Shown in pieces: positions 36,706-45,989 of a DNA stretch of 64,000 bases (position 1 is its first letter; each line of letters starts with the position of its first letter). The position numbers and the translations under genes were made by a program. The notes below the pieces were generated by a model. That model made no database searches. It was not told the DNA's origin and saw only the letters and a list, made by a program, of their open reading frames with translations. The stretch comes from Actinokineospora diospyrosa (GTDB lineage: Bacteria; Actinomycetota; Actinomycetes; Mycobacteriales; Pseudonocardiaceae), in assembly GCF_024171925.1 (NCBI RefSeq), contig NZ_JAMTCO010000020.1:25847-89846 (forward strand), read 5' to 3'.

Positions 36706-38213
36706 CCGAGTTGACTCGCCTCACCGCGGCCGACATCGCGGCCAAGGTCGCCGCGAAGGAGGTCTCCGCGGTCGAGGTCACCCAGGCACACCTGGACCGC
36801 ATCGCCGCGGTCGACCACGCCGTGCACGCCTTCTTGCACGTTGACACCGAGCGCGCTCTAGCGGCCGCCAAGGCCGTCGACGACGATGTGGCCGCCGGTC
36901 GCCCGGCAGCCTCGCCGTTGGCCGGGGTGCCTCTGGCGCTCAAGGACGTGCTCACGATGCAGGGCGCACCGACGACCTGCGGTTCGAAGATCCTGGAGAA
37001 CTGGCAGCCGCCTTACGACGCCACTGTGACGCGGCGGTTGCTTGAGGCTGGCGTTGTCATCCTCGGTAAGACCAACATGGACGAGTTCGCGATGGGTTCG
37101 TCCACCGAGAACTCCGCCTACGGGCCCACCCGCAACCCGTGGGACCTGGATCGGATCCCGGGTGGATCCGGCGGCGGTTCCTCTGCCGCGCTCGCGGCCT
37201 TCGAGGCGCCTCTAGCGATCGGCACCGACACCGGTGGCTCCATCCGCCAGCCCGGTGCGGTTACCGGCACCGTCGGTGTGAAGCCCACCTATGGCACCGT
37301 GTCCCGCTTCGGCCTGGTCGCCTTCTCCTCCTCTTTGGACCAGGCAGGGCCATGTGCGCGGACCGTGCTCGACGCGGCGCTGCTGCACGAGGTGATCGCC
37401 GGGCACGACCCGCTCGACTCCACGTCCATCGACGCGCCCGTCCCGCCCGTGGTGGCGGCCGTGCGCGAAGGTGCCACCGGTGACCTCAAGGGCGTGCGGG
37501 TCGGTGTGGTCACCGAGTTCGCGGGCGACGGCTACGAGACCGGTGTCGCCGCCGCCTTCACCGCCGCCGTCGAGCAGTTGCGCGAGCTGGGCGCCGAGAT
37601 CATCGAGGTCTCCTGCCCGAGCTTCGACCTGGCGCTGCCCGCGTACTACCTGATCGCGCCGAGCGAGGCCTCGTCCAACCTGGCGCGCTTCGACGCGATG
37701 CGCTACGGCCTGCGCGTCGGCGACGACGGCACCCGCAGCGCCGAGGAGGTCATGTCGCTGACCCGCGCGGCGGGCTTCGGCGCCGAGGTGAAGCGGCGCA
37801 TCATGCTCGGCACCTACGCGCTCTCCGCCGGGTACTACGACGCTTACTACGGCTCCGCGCAGAAGGTCCGCACGCTCATCATGCGCGACTTCGACGCCGC
37901 GTTCGCCAAGGTGGACGTGCTGGTGTCGCCGACGACGCCGACCACCGCGTTCAAGATCGGCGAGCGCACCGCGGACCCGATGGCGATGTACCGGGCCGAC
38001 CTGTGCACCATCCCGTCGAACCTGGCGGGCAACGCCGCGCTCAGCGTCCCGTGTGGACTGTCCGACGGGCTGCCGGTCGGCCTGCAGATCATGTCGCCCG
38101 CGCTGCAGGACCACCGCGGCTACCGGGTGGCGGCCGCTTACGAGCTCGCCCGCGACGCCGCCCAGGGCGGTCCGCTGATCAACCGTGTCCCGGAGTTGGA
38201 GGTCGTGCACTGA
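36702..38213 (+). CDS. gatA: Asp/Glu-tRNA amidotransferase subunit A
   Basis: 503 residues. Amidase-signature triad: lysine in [12 protein letters not shown], cis-serine in [14 protein letters not shown] and nucleophile serine in [16 protein letters not shown]. Releases ammonia from glutamine. ATG at 36702 overlaps the gatC stop. Its own TGA shares its last base with the ATG of a small membrane protein gene. Confidence 0.97.
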   Translation: MTELTRLTAADIAAKVAAKEVSAVEVTQAHLDRIAAVDHAVHAFLHVDTERALAAAKAVDDDVAAGRPAASPLAGVPLALKDVLTMQGAPTTCGSKILENWQPPYDATVTRRLLEAGVVILGKTNMDEFAMGSSTENSAYGPTRNPWDLDRIPGGSGGGSSAALAAFEAPLAIGTDTGGSIRQPGAVTGTVGVKPTYGTVSRFGLVAFSSSLDQAGPCARTVLDAALLHEVIAGHDPLDSTSIDAPVPPVVAAVREGATGDLKGVRVGVVTEFAGDGYETGVAAAFTAAVEQLRELGAEIIEVSCPSFDLALPAYYLIAPSEASSNLARFDAMRYGLRVGDDGTRSAEEVMSLTRAAGFGAEVKRRIMLGTYALSAGYYDAYYGSAQKVRTLIMRDFDAAFAKVDVLVSPTTPTTAFKIGERTADPMAMYRADLCTIPSNLAGNAALSVPCGLSDGLPVGLQIMSPALQDHRGYRVAAAYELARDAAQGGPLINRVPELEVVH

Positions 38214-38404
38214 TGGCCGGATCGAAGTACAAGGGCGTGTTCGGGATCGTCAGCGCGGTCACCTCCGCCACCAGCGCGGCCCGCGGTTTCGCCGCGGCCC
38301 GCGCCGACAAGGACAAGCTGGTGCTGGCCAACGCCATCGGCAGCGTCGTCGTCGCCATCACCGGCGTGCTCATCGCCGTGCGCGCCTACCGGAGGGCCAA
38401 GTGA
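38213..38404 (+). CDS. Small membrane protein between gatA and gatB
   Basis: 63 residues: [19 protein letters not shown]..., a charged middle (ARADKDKL), then a hydrophobic segment [26 protein letters not shown]. The ATG shares a base with the gatA stop and the gene overlaps gatB by 4 nt, so it is translated with the amidotransferase subunits. In M. tuberculosis pfkA (Rv3010c) lies between gatA and gatB instead. Function unknown. Confidence 0.8.
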   Translation: MAGSKYKGVFGIVSAVTSATSAARGFAAARADKDKLVLANAIGSVVVAITGVLIAVRAYRRAK

Positions 38405-39903
38405 CCACCGCCGAGCTGATGGACTACGCCGAGGTCGTCACCCGGTTCGACCCGGTGCTGGGCCTCGAGGTCCACGTGGAGCTGTCCACCGCGACCAAGA
38501 TGTTCTGCGGCTGCTCGAACCAGTTCGGCGGCGAGCCCAACACCAACGTGTGCCCGACCTGCCTCGGTCTGCCCGGGTCGCTGCCCGTGGTCAACGCCGT
38601 CGCCATCGAGTCCGCGATCCGGATCGGGCTGGCGCTCAACTGCGAGATCGCCGAGTGGTGCCGCTTCGCGCGGAAGAACTACTTCTACCCGGACATGCCG
38701 AAGAACTTCCAGACGTCGCAATACGACGAGCCGATCGCGTTCAACGGCTGGCTCGACGTGACCCTCGACGACGGCACGGTTGTGCGCGTCGAGATCGAGC
38801 GCGCGCACATGGAGGAGGACACCGGCAAGTCCCTGCACGTCGGTGGCGCTACCGGGCGTATCCACGGCGCGGAGCACTCGCTGCTGGACTACAACCGGGC
38901 AGGCGTGCCGCTTATTGAGATCGTCACCAAGACGATCGAGGGCACCGGCGAGCGTGCTCCTGAGGTCGCTCGCGCCTACGTGTCGACGCTGCGAGACCTG
39001 CTCAAGGCGTTGGACGTGTCCGACGTGCGTATGGACCAGGGCTCGCTGCGCTGCGACGCCAACGTCTCTCTTATGGAGCGCGGCGCCACCGAGTTCGGCA
39101 CCCGCACCGAGACCAAGAACGTCAACTCGCTGCGCAGCGTCGAACGCGCCGTCCGCTACGAGATGACCCGTCAGGCGGCGTTGCTGGCTGACGGCGGGTC
39201 CATCCTGCAGGAGACCCGTCACTTCGAAGAGGCCTCTGGCACTACCCGCGCCGGGCGGCGCAAGGAGACCTCGGAGGACTACCGGTACTTCCCGGAGCCC
39301 GACCTCGTCCCCATCGCGCCCTCGCGCGAGTGGGTGGAGCAGCTGCGCGGAACCCTGCCGGAGATGCCCGCCGAGCGCCGCAAGCGCATCCAGGCCGAGT
39401 GGGCCCTCACCGACCTGGAACTGCGGGACCTCATCAACGCGGGCGCCATCGACCTCGTCGCCGCCACCGCCGACGCGGGCGCCCCGCCTGCCGAGGCCCG
39501 CTCCTGGTGGGTTTCTTACCTCTCCCAGCAGGCCAACAACCAGGGCGTCGAGCTGGGTGAACTCGCCATCACGCCCGCCCAGGTGGCCCGCGTGATCGCC
39601 CTGGTCGCCGACGGCGCCCTCACCAACAAGCTCGCCCGCGACGTGGTCGACGGCGTGCTCGCGGGGGAGGGGGAGCCCGACACCGTCGTCGAGACCCGCG
39701 GCCTCAAGGTGGTGTCCGACGACTCGGCCCTCTTCGCGGCGGTCGACGAGGCCCTGGCCGCCCAGCCGGACGTGGCGGGCAAGATCCGCGAGGGCAAGCA
39801 CGCCGCCGCGGGTGCCATCGTCGGCGCGGTCATGAAGGCCACCAAGGGACAGGCGGACGCCAAGCGGGTCCGCGAGCTGATCCTGCAGCGCTGCGGCGCC
39901 TGA
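38401..39903 (+). CDS. gatB: Asp/Glu-tRNA amidotransferase subunit B
   Basis: 500 residues from GTG ([30 protein letters not shown]). GatB signature regions: CGCSN...[16 protein letters not shown] (zinc cysteines), [40 protein letters not shown] and the C-terminal YqeY/tail domain. Phosphorylates the mischarged tRNA-bound Glu/Asp before amidation. Last gene of the gat operon, followed by a strong terminator. Confidence 0.97.
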   Translation: MTTAELMDYAEVVTRFDPVLGLEVHVELSTATKMFCGCSNQFGGEPNTNVCPTCLGLPGSLPVVNAVAIESAIRIGLALNCEIAEWCRFARKNYFYPDMPKNFQTSQYDEPIAFNGWLDVTLDDGTVVRVEIERAHMEEDTGKSLHVGGATGRIHGAEHSLLDYNRAGVPLIEIVTKTIEGTGERAPEVARAYVSTLRDLLKALDVSDVRMDQGSLRCDANVSLMERGATEFGTRTETKNVNSLRSVERAVRYEMTRQAALLADGGSILQETRHFEEASGTTRAGRRKETSEDYRYFPEPDLVPIAPSREWVEQLRGTLPEMPAERRKRIQAEWALTDLELRDLINAGAIDLVAATADAGAPPAEARSWWVSYLSQQANNQGVELGELAITPAQVARVIALVADGALTNKLARDVVDGVLAGEGEPDTVVETRGLKVVSDDSALFAAVDEALAAQPDVAGKIREGKHAAAGAIVGAVMKATKGQADAKRVRELILQRCGA

Positions 39904-39921
39904 GCCAGACCGGGTGCCTTT

Positions 39922-39960
39922 GCCTGTGCCGCCCGACCCACCCGGTCGGGCGGCACAGGC
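39922..39960. terminator. Terminator after gatB, 17-bp perfect stem
   Basis: GCCTGTGCCGCCCGACC (39922-39938) and its exact complement (39944-39960) around a 5-nt loop. No T-run, as is usual for GC-rich actinobacterial hairpin terminators. Confidence 0.8.
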
Positions 39961-40042
39961 GTTCTGGCCCGTCCGGGTGGTCTCCGGTGACACCCGCCGT
40001 TCTGCCGTGCCAGGCTCGCCGCCTCAGCGCCGAGGAGGGCCC

Positions 40043-40819
40043 GTGACCCGCTACGTGTTCGACAACGCCGACACCCGCAACCGCACCCGGTTCGACGTCC
40101 TCGGCGCGGCCCTCGACCCGACCACGCACGGCGAGCTCACCGCCGCTGGTGTCGGCCCCGGCCTGCGGTGCTGGGAGGTCGGCGGCGGCGACGGCGGGAT
40201 CGGGCACTGGCTGGCCGGCCAGGTGGGCCCCACCGGCTCCGTGGTGATCACCGACATCGACCCCAGGTGGATCCCCGCCCACGACGGCACCACCGTCCTG
40301 CGCCACGACGTCACCCGCGACGACCCACCGGGCCACGACTTCGACCTCATCCACGCCCGCCTGGTGCTCCTGCACCTCCCCCAACGAGCCACCGTCCTCG
40401 ACCGCCTGGTGTCCAGCCTGAAACCCGGCGGGCGGCTGGTGCTGGAGGAGTACGACCTCGAGCAGCCACTGCTGCCGCGCACCACCACCCCTCACCACCG
40501 CGCCGTGTTCGACGCGGTCCACGAGGCCTTCCTCCGAGTGCTCATGGCCCGCGACGTAGACCTCGGCTGGGCCCGCGCGACCCCGGAGGAGTTCATCACC
40601 AGAGGCCTCCGCGACGTCCGCACACGAACCCACACCCCCCTCTGGCACGGCGGCCCGGGACAGGTACAGCTCTATCGCGTGAACGTGGCCCAACTGACCG
40701 CCCCCCTACTCACCGACGGCGTAACCGAAGCCGACTTGGCCGCTTTTATGGCGCTTCTAGACAACCCAGCCTTCGCCGTCTGGTCACACCCACTCGTGTC
40801 GACGACAGGCACGCGCTAG
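40043..40819 (+). CDS. SAM-dependent methyltransferase
   Basis: 258 residues, GTG start with GAGGAGG 5 nt upstream. SAM motif I is WEVGGGDGGIGHWLA, the acidic motif II VVITDIDPRW and motif III LKPGGRLVLEEYD. Class I, ubiquinone/menaquinone-type or natural-product methyltransferase; substrate unknown. The last 150 bp have relaxed third-position GC, and the gene ends about 100 bp before composite repeat C. Confidence 0.82.
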   Translation: MTRYVFDNADTRNRTRFDVLGAALDPTTHGELTAAGVGPGLRCWEVGGGDGGIGHWLAGQVGPTGSVVITDIDPRWIPAHDGTTVLRHDVTRDDPPGHDFDLIHARLVLLHLPQRATVLDRLVSSLKPGGRLVLEEYDLEQPLLPRTTTPHHRAVFDAVHEAFLRVLMARDVDLGWARATPEEFITRGLRDVRTRTHTPLWHGGPGQVQLYRVNVAQLTAPLLTDGVTEADLAAFMALLDNPAFAVWSHPLVSTTGTR

Positions 40820-41343
40820 CTGCGCTAACGCAACCTGCTTTAGCCCACCAGCAGCCTCCGGCAGCGGTACTCCCTAACTGAGCCGCAGAAAGTCGCCGAC
40901 GCCTTCCACCCCGACGGCAATGCCAGCCCCTGGCCACTCGGAAGCCACTGGTGCCATCCCAACTGCCTCCGCCCCAACTTGGACACTCGGAACGGTTGGT
41001 GCCACCCCAGCCCAGCCGAGCCAGCCCTGCCAACCCAGCCCCCTGGGCAGTCGGACCTAGCGGTGCCAACCTGCCCCCGCCAGATCCGCCCCAGCCCACC
41101 TCGTCAGCCCTTGGCCACTCGGAAGCAGCGGTGCCAACTCGGCTGCCGTCAGGTCCGCCTCGGCCCGGCTGCTCGGCCCCTGGCCACTCGGATCCGTCGG
41201 TGCCAACCTGCCCCCAGTCAGGTCCGCCCCCAGCCCACCTACTCAGCGCCTGGACACTCGGACCTGGCGGTGTCAGCCCAGCCCGCTCTCGTCGGCCCTG
41301 CCAACCCAGCACCTGGACAGTCGGACTCGCTGGTGCCAAGCCG

Positions 41344-41487
41344 GCTCGATGGGGCGGACTTGTTTTGCGTGGGGGGACAACACCCGTAGCGTTTCAGCGC
41401 GGCAGGGCCTGCTTTTGGGCCCCTGCTTTGCGGTTCTGCGTCGGGTGTTGTAGGGGCCCCGCGCAAAATAAGTTCGCCCCATCGAGC
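41344..41487. repeat. 144-bp palindromic element, copy C
   Basis: Left arm GCTCGATGGGGCGGACTTG... and a right arm that is its complement with two G-T-type differences. A second helix is built by ACAACACCCG and CGGGTGTTGT inside it. Compared with copy B, two positions are changed in both arms so that pairing is kept. Confidence 0.85.
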
Positions 41488-41680
41488 TTGTCGCATTGTC
41501 GCGTTTCCCGCCGATGTTGCCGCCAGGCGACGAGGCGTTTCCCGGAGCCGAAGGCGGAGGCCCGAATCCCTTGCCCCGCACCCCCAGCAACGGCCGACGT
41601 CAAGATCAACCTGATCGAAAGCCCCCAAATACACAGCTTACCGCGCAGCACCGACACAACGGGAGCGCCGAACAACGCCC

Positions 41681-41947
41681 TGTGGACAAGCGAGCGCATT
41701 GTGGACAACCACCCACCACAACCAGCCTCGCAAGATCATCTGCCACAAGAGCCCCCGATATACAGCCTACCGAGGAAGCCCGCCACAACGGGAGCGGCGA
41801 GCGGCAGCCTGTGGACAACAGAACGCATTGTGGACAACCACCCCCGCAATCCACGCCCACAAGATCAACTGATTGAGAAGCCCCCGGTATACAGCCTACC
41901 AACGAGCCTCGACAAAAAGGCAGCAGCGGACAGCGCCCTGTGGACAA
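41681..41947 (-). promoter_or_regulatory. Five perfect DnaA boxes in repeat copy C
   Basis: TGTGGACAA at 41681-41689, 41700-41708, 41810-41818, 41829-41837 and 41939-41947. The first four form two pairs, each 19 bp start to start; the fifth is the first half of a truncated third unit. All point the same way. Confidence 0.75.
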
Positions 41948-41954
41948 CGAGCGG

Positions 41955-43121
41955 CTAGTCCGCGCCTCCGCCCCCACCCTGCGGCTGGACGAGAATCGCC
42001 ACCACCCGGTCGTCACTAGACACAGCTGCCGTCGATCGCTTGTTCACCGTTCCGCCGATAGCGATCTGGTCGGTCATCAAATCCAGCCCGTCCACCTTGC
42101 CGAAGCCATCCGGCGCGGCCAACGCGATTTGCGGCTTCCCAGTAAAAGTGCCATCCGGAGCTTGCGGAAGATTCTGCAGATGGCCAGCCGTCGCCATCGC
42201 CACCCACACCAGCTGGGGAGTGGCCGCGCAGCCAGCCACGCCCGGGCGGTCTGGCCACGTCCACGCGGGCGTGCTCAGCGGCTTGCCTGGGTTTACCCGA
42301 TAAAGCACGTCCGCAGCTGCGGTGCGGTCCGTCACCCACGTCTGCGTGCCGTCGAGGGAGGAGCAGATGCCGCCGGGGGCGTGTAGGCCTGAGGCCAGCA
42401 CGAGGCTGCCTGCGGTCGGGTTGCCGGGGGCGGGTTTGCCGTCGCCGGTGAAGCGGAGGACTTTGCCTGCGAGGGAGGCTGGGTCGGCTGGTGTGCCCGC
42501 GTCGCCGGTGGCTAGGACTAGGGCGCCGCGGTGGTCGCGGGCGAGGGAGCCGCGGTTGCCGGAGGTGCCGCGTGGGATGCCGGTGAGCACCGGTTTCGGC
42601 TTGTCGCCCGGGGCGATGCGCACGACGCGGTTGTCGGTGGCTGTGGTGATGTAGGCGAAGACCAGTTGGTCCTCTTCGTACGTGGGTGAGAGGGCCAGCC
42701 CGGTGAGACCGCCGTCGGTGGTGGCGTCGACCGGGATGGTGGCGTAGACCGTGGGGGCGGTGCCCTTGCGGACCAGCAGGACGCGGCCGGTCGTGCGCTC
42801 GGCGACCAGTGCCGTCGGGTTGGAGCCGTCGCCGGGGAGTGCGGCCACCGCGACGACGGTGTCCAGGCAGGTGGCCAGGACCGCGGGGTGGAAGTCGGTG
42901 CACCCGTCCGGTGGCGGCACCTTGCTGGGCTGCCCGCCCTCGGCGGAGCTCTCCGCCTGGCCGCCGCCACCGGTGTCCGGTTCGGGCGCGGCCTGCGGGG
43001 TCAGCGGCACGTTCGGCTGCCAGCTCGCCGCGGGGGGCTGTTCGGGGAAGGTCGCGCACGAGGACGCCGACAGGGCCACGACCGCTGCCGTGACCAGGCG
43101 CAACGCGGTTCCACCAGCCAT
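41955..43121 (-). CDS. lppZ: LppZ-like lipoprotein, glucose/sorbosone dehydrogenase fold
   Basis: 388 residues. A lipoprotein signal peptide ends at SASSC (Cys about 22). A Pro/Gly-rich linker follows, then a beta-propeller of the GSDH/PQQ sugar dehydrogenase family: TDGGLTGLALSPTYEEDQLVFAYIT, GDAGTPADPASLAGKVLRFTGDG, SGLHAPGGICSSLDGTQTWVTD. Position next to gatB matches Rv3006 (lppZ). Anchored outside the cytoplasmic membrane. Enzymatic activity is unproven for LppZ. It converges on the gat side and ends flush against repeat copy C. Confidence 0.82.
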   Translation of the reverse strand: MAGGTALRLVTAAVVALSASSCATFPEQPPAASWQPNVPLTPQAAPEPDTGGGGQAESSAEGGQPSKVPPPDGCTDFHPAVLATCLDTVVAVAALPGDGSNPTALVAERTTGRVLLVRKGTAPTVYATIPVDATTDGGLTGLALSPTYEEDQLVFAYITTATDNRVVRIAPGDKPKPVLTGIPRGTSGNRGSLARDHRGALVLATGDAGTPADPASLAGKVLRFTGDGKPAPGNPTAGSLVLASGLHAPGGICSSLDGTQTWVTDRTAAADVLYRVNPGKPLSTPAWTWPDRPGVAGCAATPQLVWVAMATAGHLQNLPQAPDGTFTGKPQIALAAPDGFGKVDGLDLMTDQIAIGGTVNKRSTAAVSSDDRVVAILVQPQGGGGGAD

Positions 43122-43164
43122 GATTCCCCACTTTACGACCAGTGGGGTGAACCCCCGGTGAGCG

Positions 43165-44049
43165 CTACCGGCCCGCCCGCTCGACCACCGCGACCCGCGC
43201 CACCAGCAGGTGCAACTCCTCCGCGATCACCTCCGGCGCCTCCAGCGGCAGGAAGTGGCTCGTCGGCACCACCCGCACCCGCGCCTGCGGCAGGCACGCC
43301 ACCGCCCTGGTGGCCAGCCCCGGGTCGGCGACCACGTCGAACCGGGCGGCCAGCAGCGTCACCGGGCACCCGATCCCGGTCAGGTCCCGCCCCGGCACCT
43401 CCGCGAGGGCCAGCGCGAGGGTCACGTACCAGCGCCAGTCGTGCCCGAGGAACCGGCGGACCGCCTTGGCCACGTCCGCCGGGTCGGCACCGGGCAGCAT
43501 GAAGCCGCTGTGCTGCAGCAGCGTCGCGGTGAGCCGGTTCACCGGCAGCCGGTGCAGCACCGCGTCCACCAACCCCCCGGCCGCCCGCACCGCCCGCGCG
43601 CCGCCGCGCACCAGCGGCCTGCGCACCGCGGCCGGGATGCCCAGCACCCCGAGCACCCCGCCGAACAGGTCACCGGGCACCCCGGCGGCGAACAGCAGCC
43701 CGGACACCCGCTCCGGGTGCCTGCGGGCGAGCTCGGCGGCGACCATCACCCCCACCGACCAGCCCATCACCACGCACCGCCGCACACCGGCCGCGTCCAT
43801 GACCGCGACGGCGTCGTCCACGTGGTCCTCGAGCGCGATCCGGCCCGGGTCGGCCGGGCGGTCCGAGCCCATCGTGCCCCGGTGGTACCAGCTGATCACC
43901 CGGACACCCGAGGACGGCAGCACGAGCGCGGGCCAGGCCTCGGGGATGGTCCCCAGCCCCGGGCACAGCAGCACCACCGGGCCCTCGGACTCGGTGCACC
44001 AGCCGCGCAGCCGGGTGCCGTCGGCCGCGCGCACGTCGTGTTCGCGCAT
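43165..44049 (-). CDS. Alpha/beta hydrolase
   Basis: 294 residues from ATG at 44049 (a GTG 3 nt upstream is possible). Nucleophile elbow GWSVG in CVVMGWSVGVMVAAELA, oxyanion region LLCPGLG, acid in LLAARFDVVAD and the catalytic histidine in VVPTSHFLPLEAPE. Probably an esterase, lactonase or similar. Cytosolic. Adjacent to lppZ on the same strand with a 43-bp gap. Confidence 0.85.
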   Translation of the reverse strand: MREHDVRAADGTRLRGWCTESEGPVVLLCPGLGTIPEAWPALVLPSSGVRVISWYHRGTMGSDRPADPGRIALEDHVDDAVAVMDAAGVRRCVVMGWSVGVMVAAELARRHPERVSGLLFAAGVPGDLFGGVLGVLGIPAAVRRPLVRGGARAVRAAGGLVDAVLHRLPVNRLTATLLQHSGFMLPGADPADVAKAVRRFLGHDWRWYVTLALALAEVPGRDLTGIGCPVTLLAARFDVVADPGLATRAVACLPQARVRVVPTSHFLPLEAPEVIAEELHLLVARVAVVERAGR

Positions 44050-44207
44050 CACCGGCCAGTGTGCCCCACCGGCCGGGCCCGGCGACCGGTTTCGGCGCGA
44101 TCACCGCAGCACCGGCGGGTGGCCGACCACTCCGTTTACGTCTACCGATGGAGATTAAAAGCATCGGGACTGGGGCCGGACCGGGCCCGGCACGTAGGGT
44201 GTGACCT

Positions 44208-45116
44208 GTGACGATCACAGTTCTGGTGCCCGATGAGCACGGTGTGGCCGCCTTGGCGGGGATCGACGGCGTGCGCGCGGTCCGCTACGAGCCGGGGGCA
44301 CTGCCGGACGAGGCCGCGGAGGCCGAGGTCCTCGTGCCCGGGTTCCTCACCGCCGACAAGGGCAGCCTGGTGGCCGGTGTGCCGAAGCTGCGGCTGGTGC
44401 AGCTGCTGACCGCGGGCGCCGAGGCCTGGGTGGGCACGCTGCCCGAACACGTCATGTTGTCCACCTGCAGCGGGGCGCACGGCGGCAGCACCGCGGAGTG
44501 GGTCGTCGCGGCGTTGCTCACCATGTTCCGCACCATGCGCGAGTTCGAGGACGACCGCCGGACCCAGACCTGGCAGATGCAGCAGACCGAGACGCTGCAG
44601 GGCAAGCGGGTCCTGGTGATCGGCTCCGGCGACCTGGGCAAGCAGCTCAAGCGCAGGCTGGACGCCTTCGACGCCGAGGTCACGATGGTGGCCAACACCG
44701 CGCGCGAGGGCGTGCGCGGCGTCGACGAGCTGCCCGAGCTGCTGCCGCACCACGACGTCGTCGCGCTCATGGTGCCGATGACGCCCAAGACCCGGCACCT
44801 GGCGAACGCGGACTTCCTCAGCCGGATGCCCGACGGCGCCGTGCTGGTGAACGCGGCAAGGGGACCGGTGGTCGACACCGACGCGCTGGTCCGCGAGCTG
44901 TCCGCCGGGCGCATCAGGGCCGCGCTCGACGTGACCGACCCCGAGCCGCTGCCGCCCGGCCACCCGCTGTGGACGGCTCCCGGCCTGCTGCTCACCCCGC
45001 ACGTCGCGGGCAGTTGCACCGGGGTGCACGCGCGCGCCTACCGGGTCATCGCCGAGCAGATCGCCCAGTTCGCGCGGGGTGAGGAACCGAGCAACCTGGT
45101 CCGCGGCGACTACTGA
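44208..45116 (+). CDS. D-2-hydroxyacid dehydrogenase family protein
   Basis: 302 residues. NAD-binding motif VLVIGSGDLGKQLKRRL, and the conserved region ALMVPMTPKTRHLANADFLSRMPDGAVLVNAARGPVVDTDALV with its catalytic Arg. The late HVAGSCTGVHARAY supplies the usual active-site histidine. Reduces 2-keto acids or oxidises D-2-hydroxy acids; substrate unknown. GTG start at 44208 with TAGGGT 7 nt upstream and no ribosome binding site, a leaderless pattern. Confidence 0.88.
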   Translation: MTITVLVPDEHGVAALAGIDGVRAVRYEPGALPDEAAEAEVLVPGFLTADKGSLVAGVPKLRLVQLLTAGAEAWVGTLPEHVMLSTCSGAHGGSTAEWVVAALLTMFRTMREFEDDRRTQTWQMQQTETLQGKRVLVIGSGDLGKQLKRRLDAFDAEVTMVANTAREGVRGVDELPELLPHHDVVALMVPMTPKTRHLANADFLSRMPDGAVLVNAARGPVVDTDALVRELSAGRIRAALDVTDPEPLPPGHPLWTAPGLLLTPHVAGSCTGVHARAYRVIAEQIAQFARGEEPSNLVRGDY

Positions 45117-45157
45117 GTTGATCGGCAGGGGGTTGACCCATCGCTTACTGTGCGGGC

Positions 45158-45853
45158 GTGAGTACCGAAGACGACCGCCCACGGCAGAGTGGCGGATACG
45201 CGGACAGCGGCTATTTCACGCCGTCGGAGAGCAAGTACCCGGCGACCCCCACCAGCGGTGACGACACCTACGGCAGCGGCACGACCACCGCCCTGCCGCG
45301 TCCCACCGGCAGCGACCTCGACGGCGGGCGATCGGACCGGGAGGAGGTGCTCGACCCGGAGCCGCACGCCTGGCACTTCGGTGCCGACCTCGGCCTGTTC
45401 GTGCTGCGGGTCACCCTCGGCGCGCTGTTCGTCGGCCACGGGCTGCAGAAGGTCTTCGGCCTGTTGGAGGGCCCGGGCATCGGCGGGTTCGCCCAGGTGC
45501 TCGCCGGGTTCGGCTTCCAGCAGACGACCCTGCTGTCCTGGGTCACCGGTGTCACCGAGCTCGGTGCCGGTGCCCTGCTCATCCTCGGCCTGTTCACCCC
45601 GGCCGCCGCGGCGGCCGTGCTCGGGGTGATGGCCAACGCCATCTGGGTGCGGGTCGACATCGACCTGTTCGCCGGGGGCGTCGAGCTCGAGGCCATCTAC
45701 GCGGCGGCGGCGTTCGCGCTGCTGTTCGCCGGGGCCGGGCGGATCTCGCTCGACCGCAACACCCCGTGGTTCCGGCGCGCCCCCGCGTTCGGCTTCATCT
45801 TCCTGATCCTGGCCGCGGGCCTGAGCGTGGTCACCCTCGTCGTCCTGCGCTGA
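45158..45853 (+). CDS. DoxX-family membrane protein (Rv3005c-like)
   Basis: 231 residues. The first 75 are polar and probably disordered (TPSESKYPATPTSGDDTYGSGTTT). Four membrane segments follow with the DoxX pattern LFVLRVTLGALFVGHGLQKVFG ... TGVTELGAGALLILGLFTPAAA. In mycobacteria Rv3005c acts with SodA and SseA in an oxidative stress complex; no such partner is beside it here. GTG start with TACTGT 6 nt upstream. Confidence 0.88.
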   Translation: MSTEDDRPRQSGGYADSGYFTPSESKYPATPTSGDDTYGSGTTTALPRPTGSDLDGGRSDREEVLDPEPHAWHFGADLGLFVLRVTLGALFVGHGLQKVFGLLEGPGIGGFAQVLAGFGFQQTTLLSWVTGVTELGAGALLILGLFTPAAAAAVLGVMANAIWVRVDIDLFAGGVELEAIYAAAAFALLFAGAGRISLDRNTPWFRRAPAFGFIFLILAAGLSVVTLVVLR

Positions 45854-45887
45854 CCCCGCAGGCGACCACGCGAAACCGACACCGGAC

Positions 45888-45942
45888 GAACAGCACCGGC
45901 ACCGAACAGCACCGGCACCGAACAGCACCGGCACCGAACAGC
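45888..45942. repeat. 16-bp tandem repeat, 3.4 copies
   Basis: GAACAGCACCGGCACC at 45888, 45904 and 45920, plus a partial copy from 45936, all identical. It lies between the DoxX stop and the terminator. A slippage-prone microsatellite. Confidence 0.9.
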
Positions 45943-45947
45943 GAGAT

Positions 45948-45977
45948 GGCCCCCACCGGAGCACTCCGGCGGGGGCC
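45948..45977. terminator. Bidirectional terminator between doxX and ilvD
   Basis: GGCCCCCACCGGA (45948-45960) pairs with TCCGGCGGGGGCC (45965-45977) with one mismatch; loop GCAC. Confidence 0.8.
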
Positions 45978-45989
45978 ATCGGCGTTCGA

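Larger units (their letters stand above)
40820..41954. repeat. Composite intergenic repeat, copy C
   Basis: A gap of 1.14 kb between convergent genes. From about 40,925: 69-bp tandem units, then a 144-bp palindrome (41,344-41,487), a spacer nearly identical to copy B (about 41,515-41,601) and tandem units starting at 41,602, 41,732 and 41,861 (129-130 bp). The third unit is cut off at the stop codon of the LppZ-like gene. No gene within. Confidence 0.88.
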
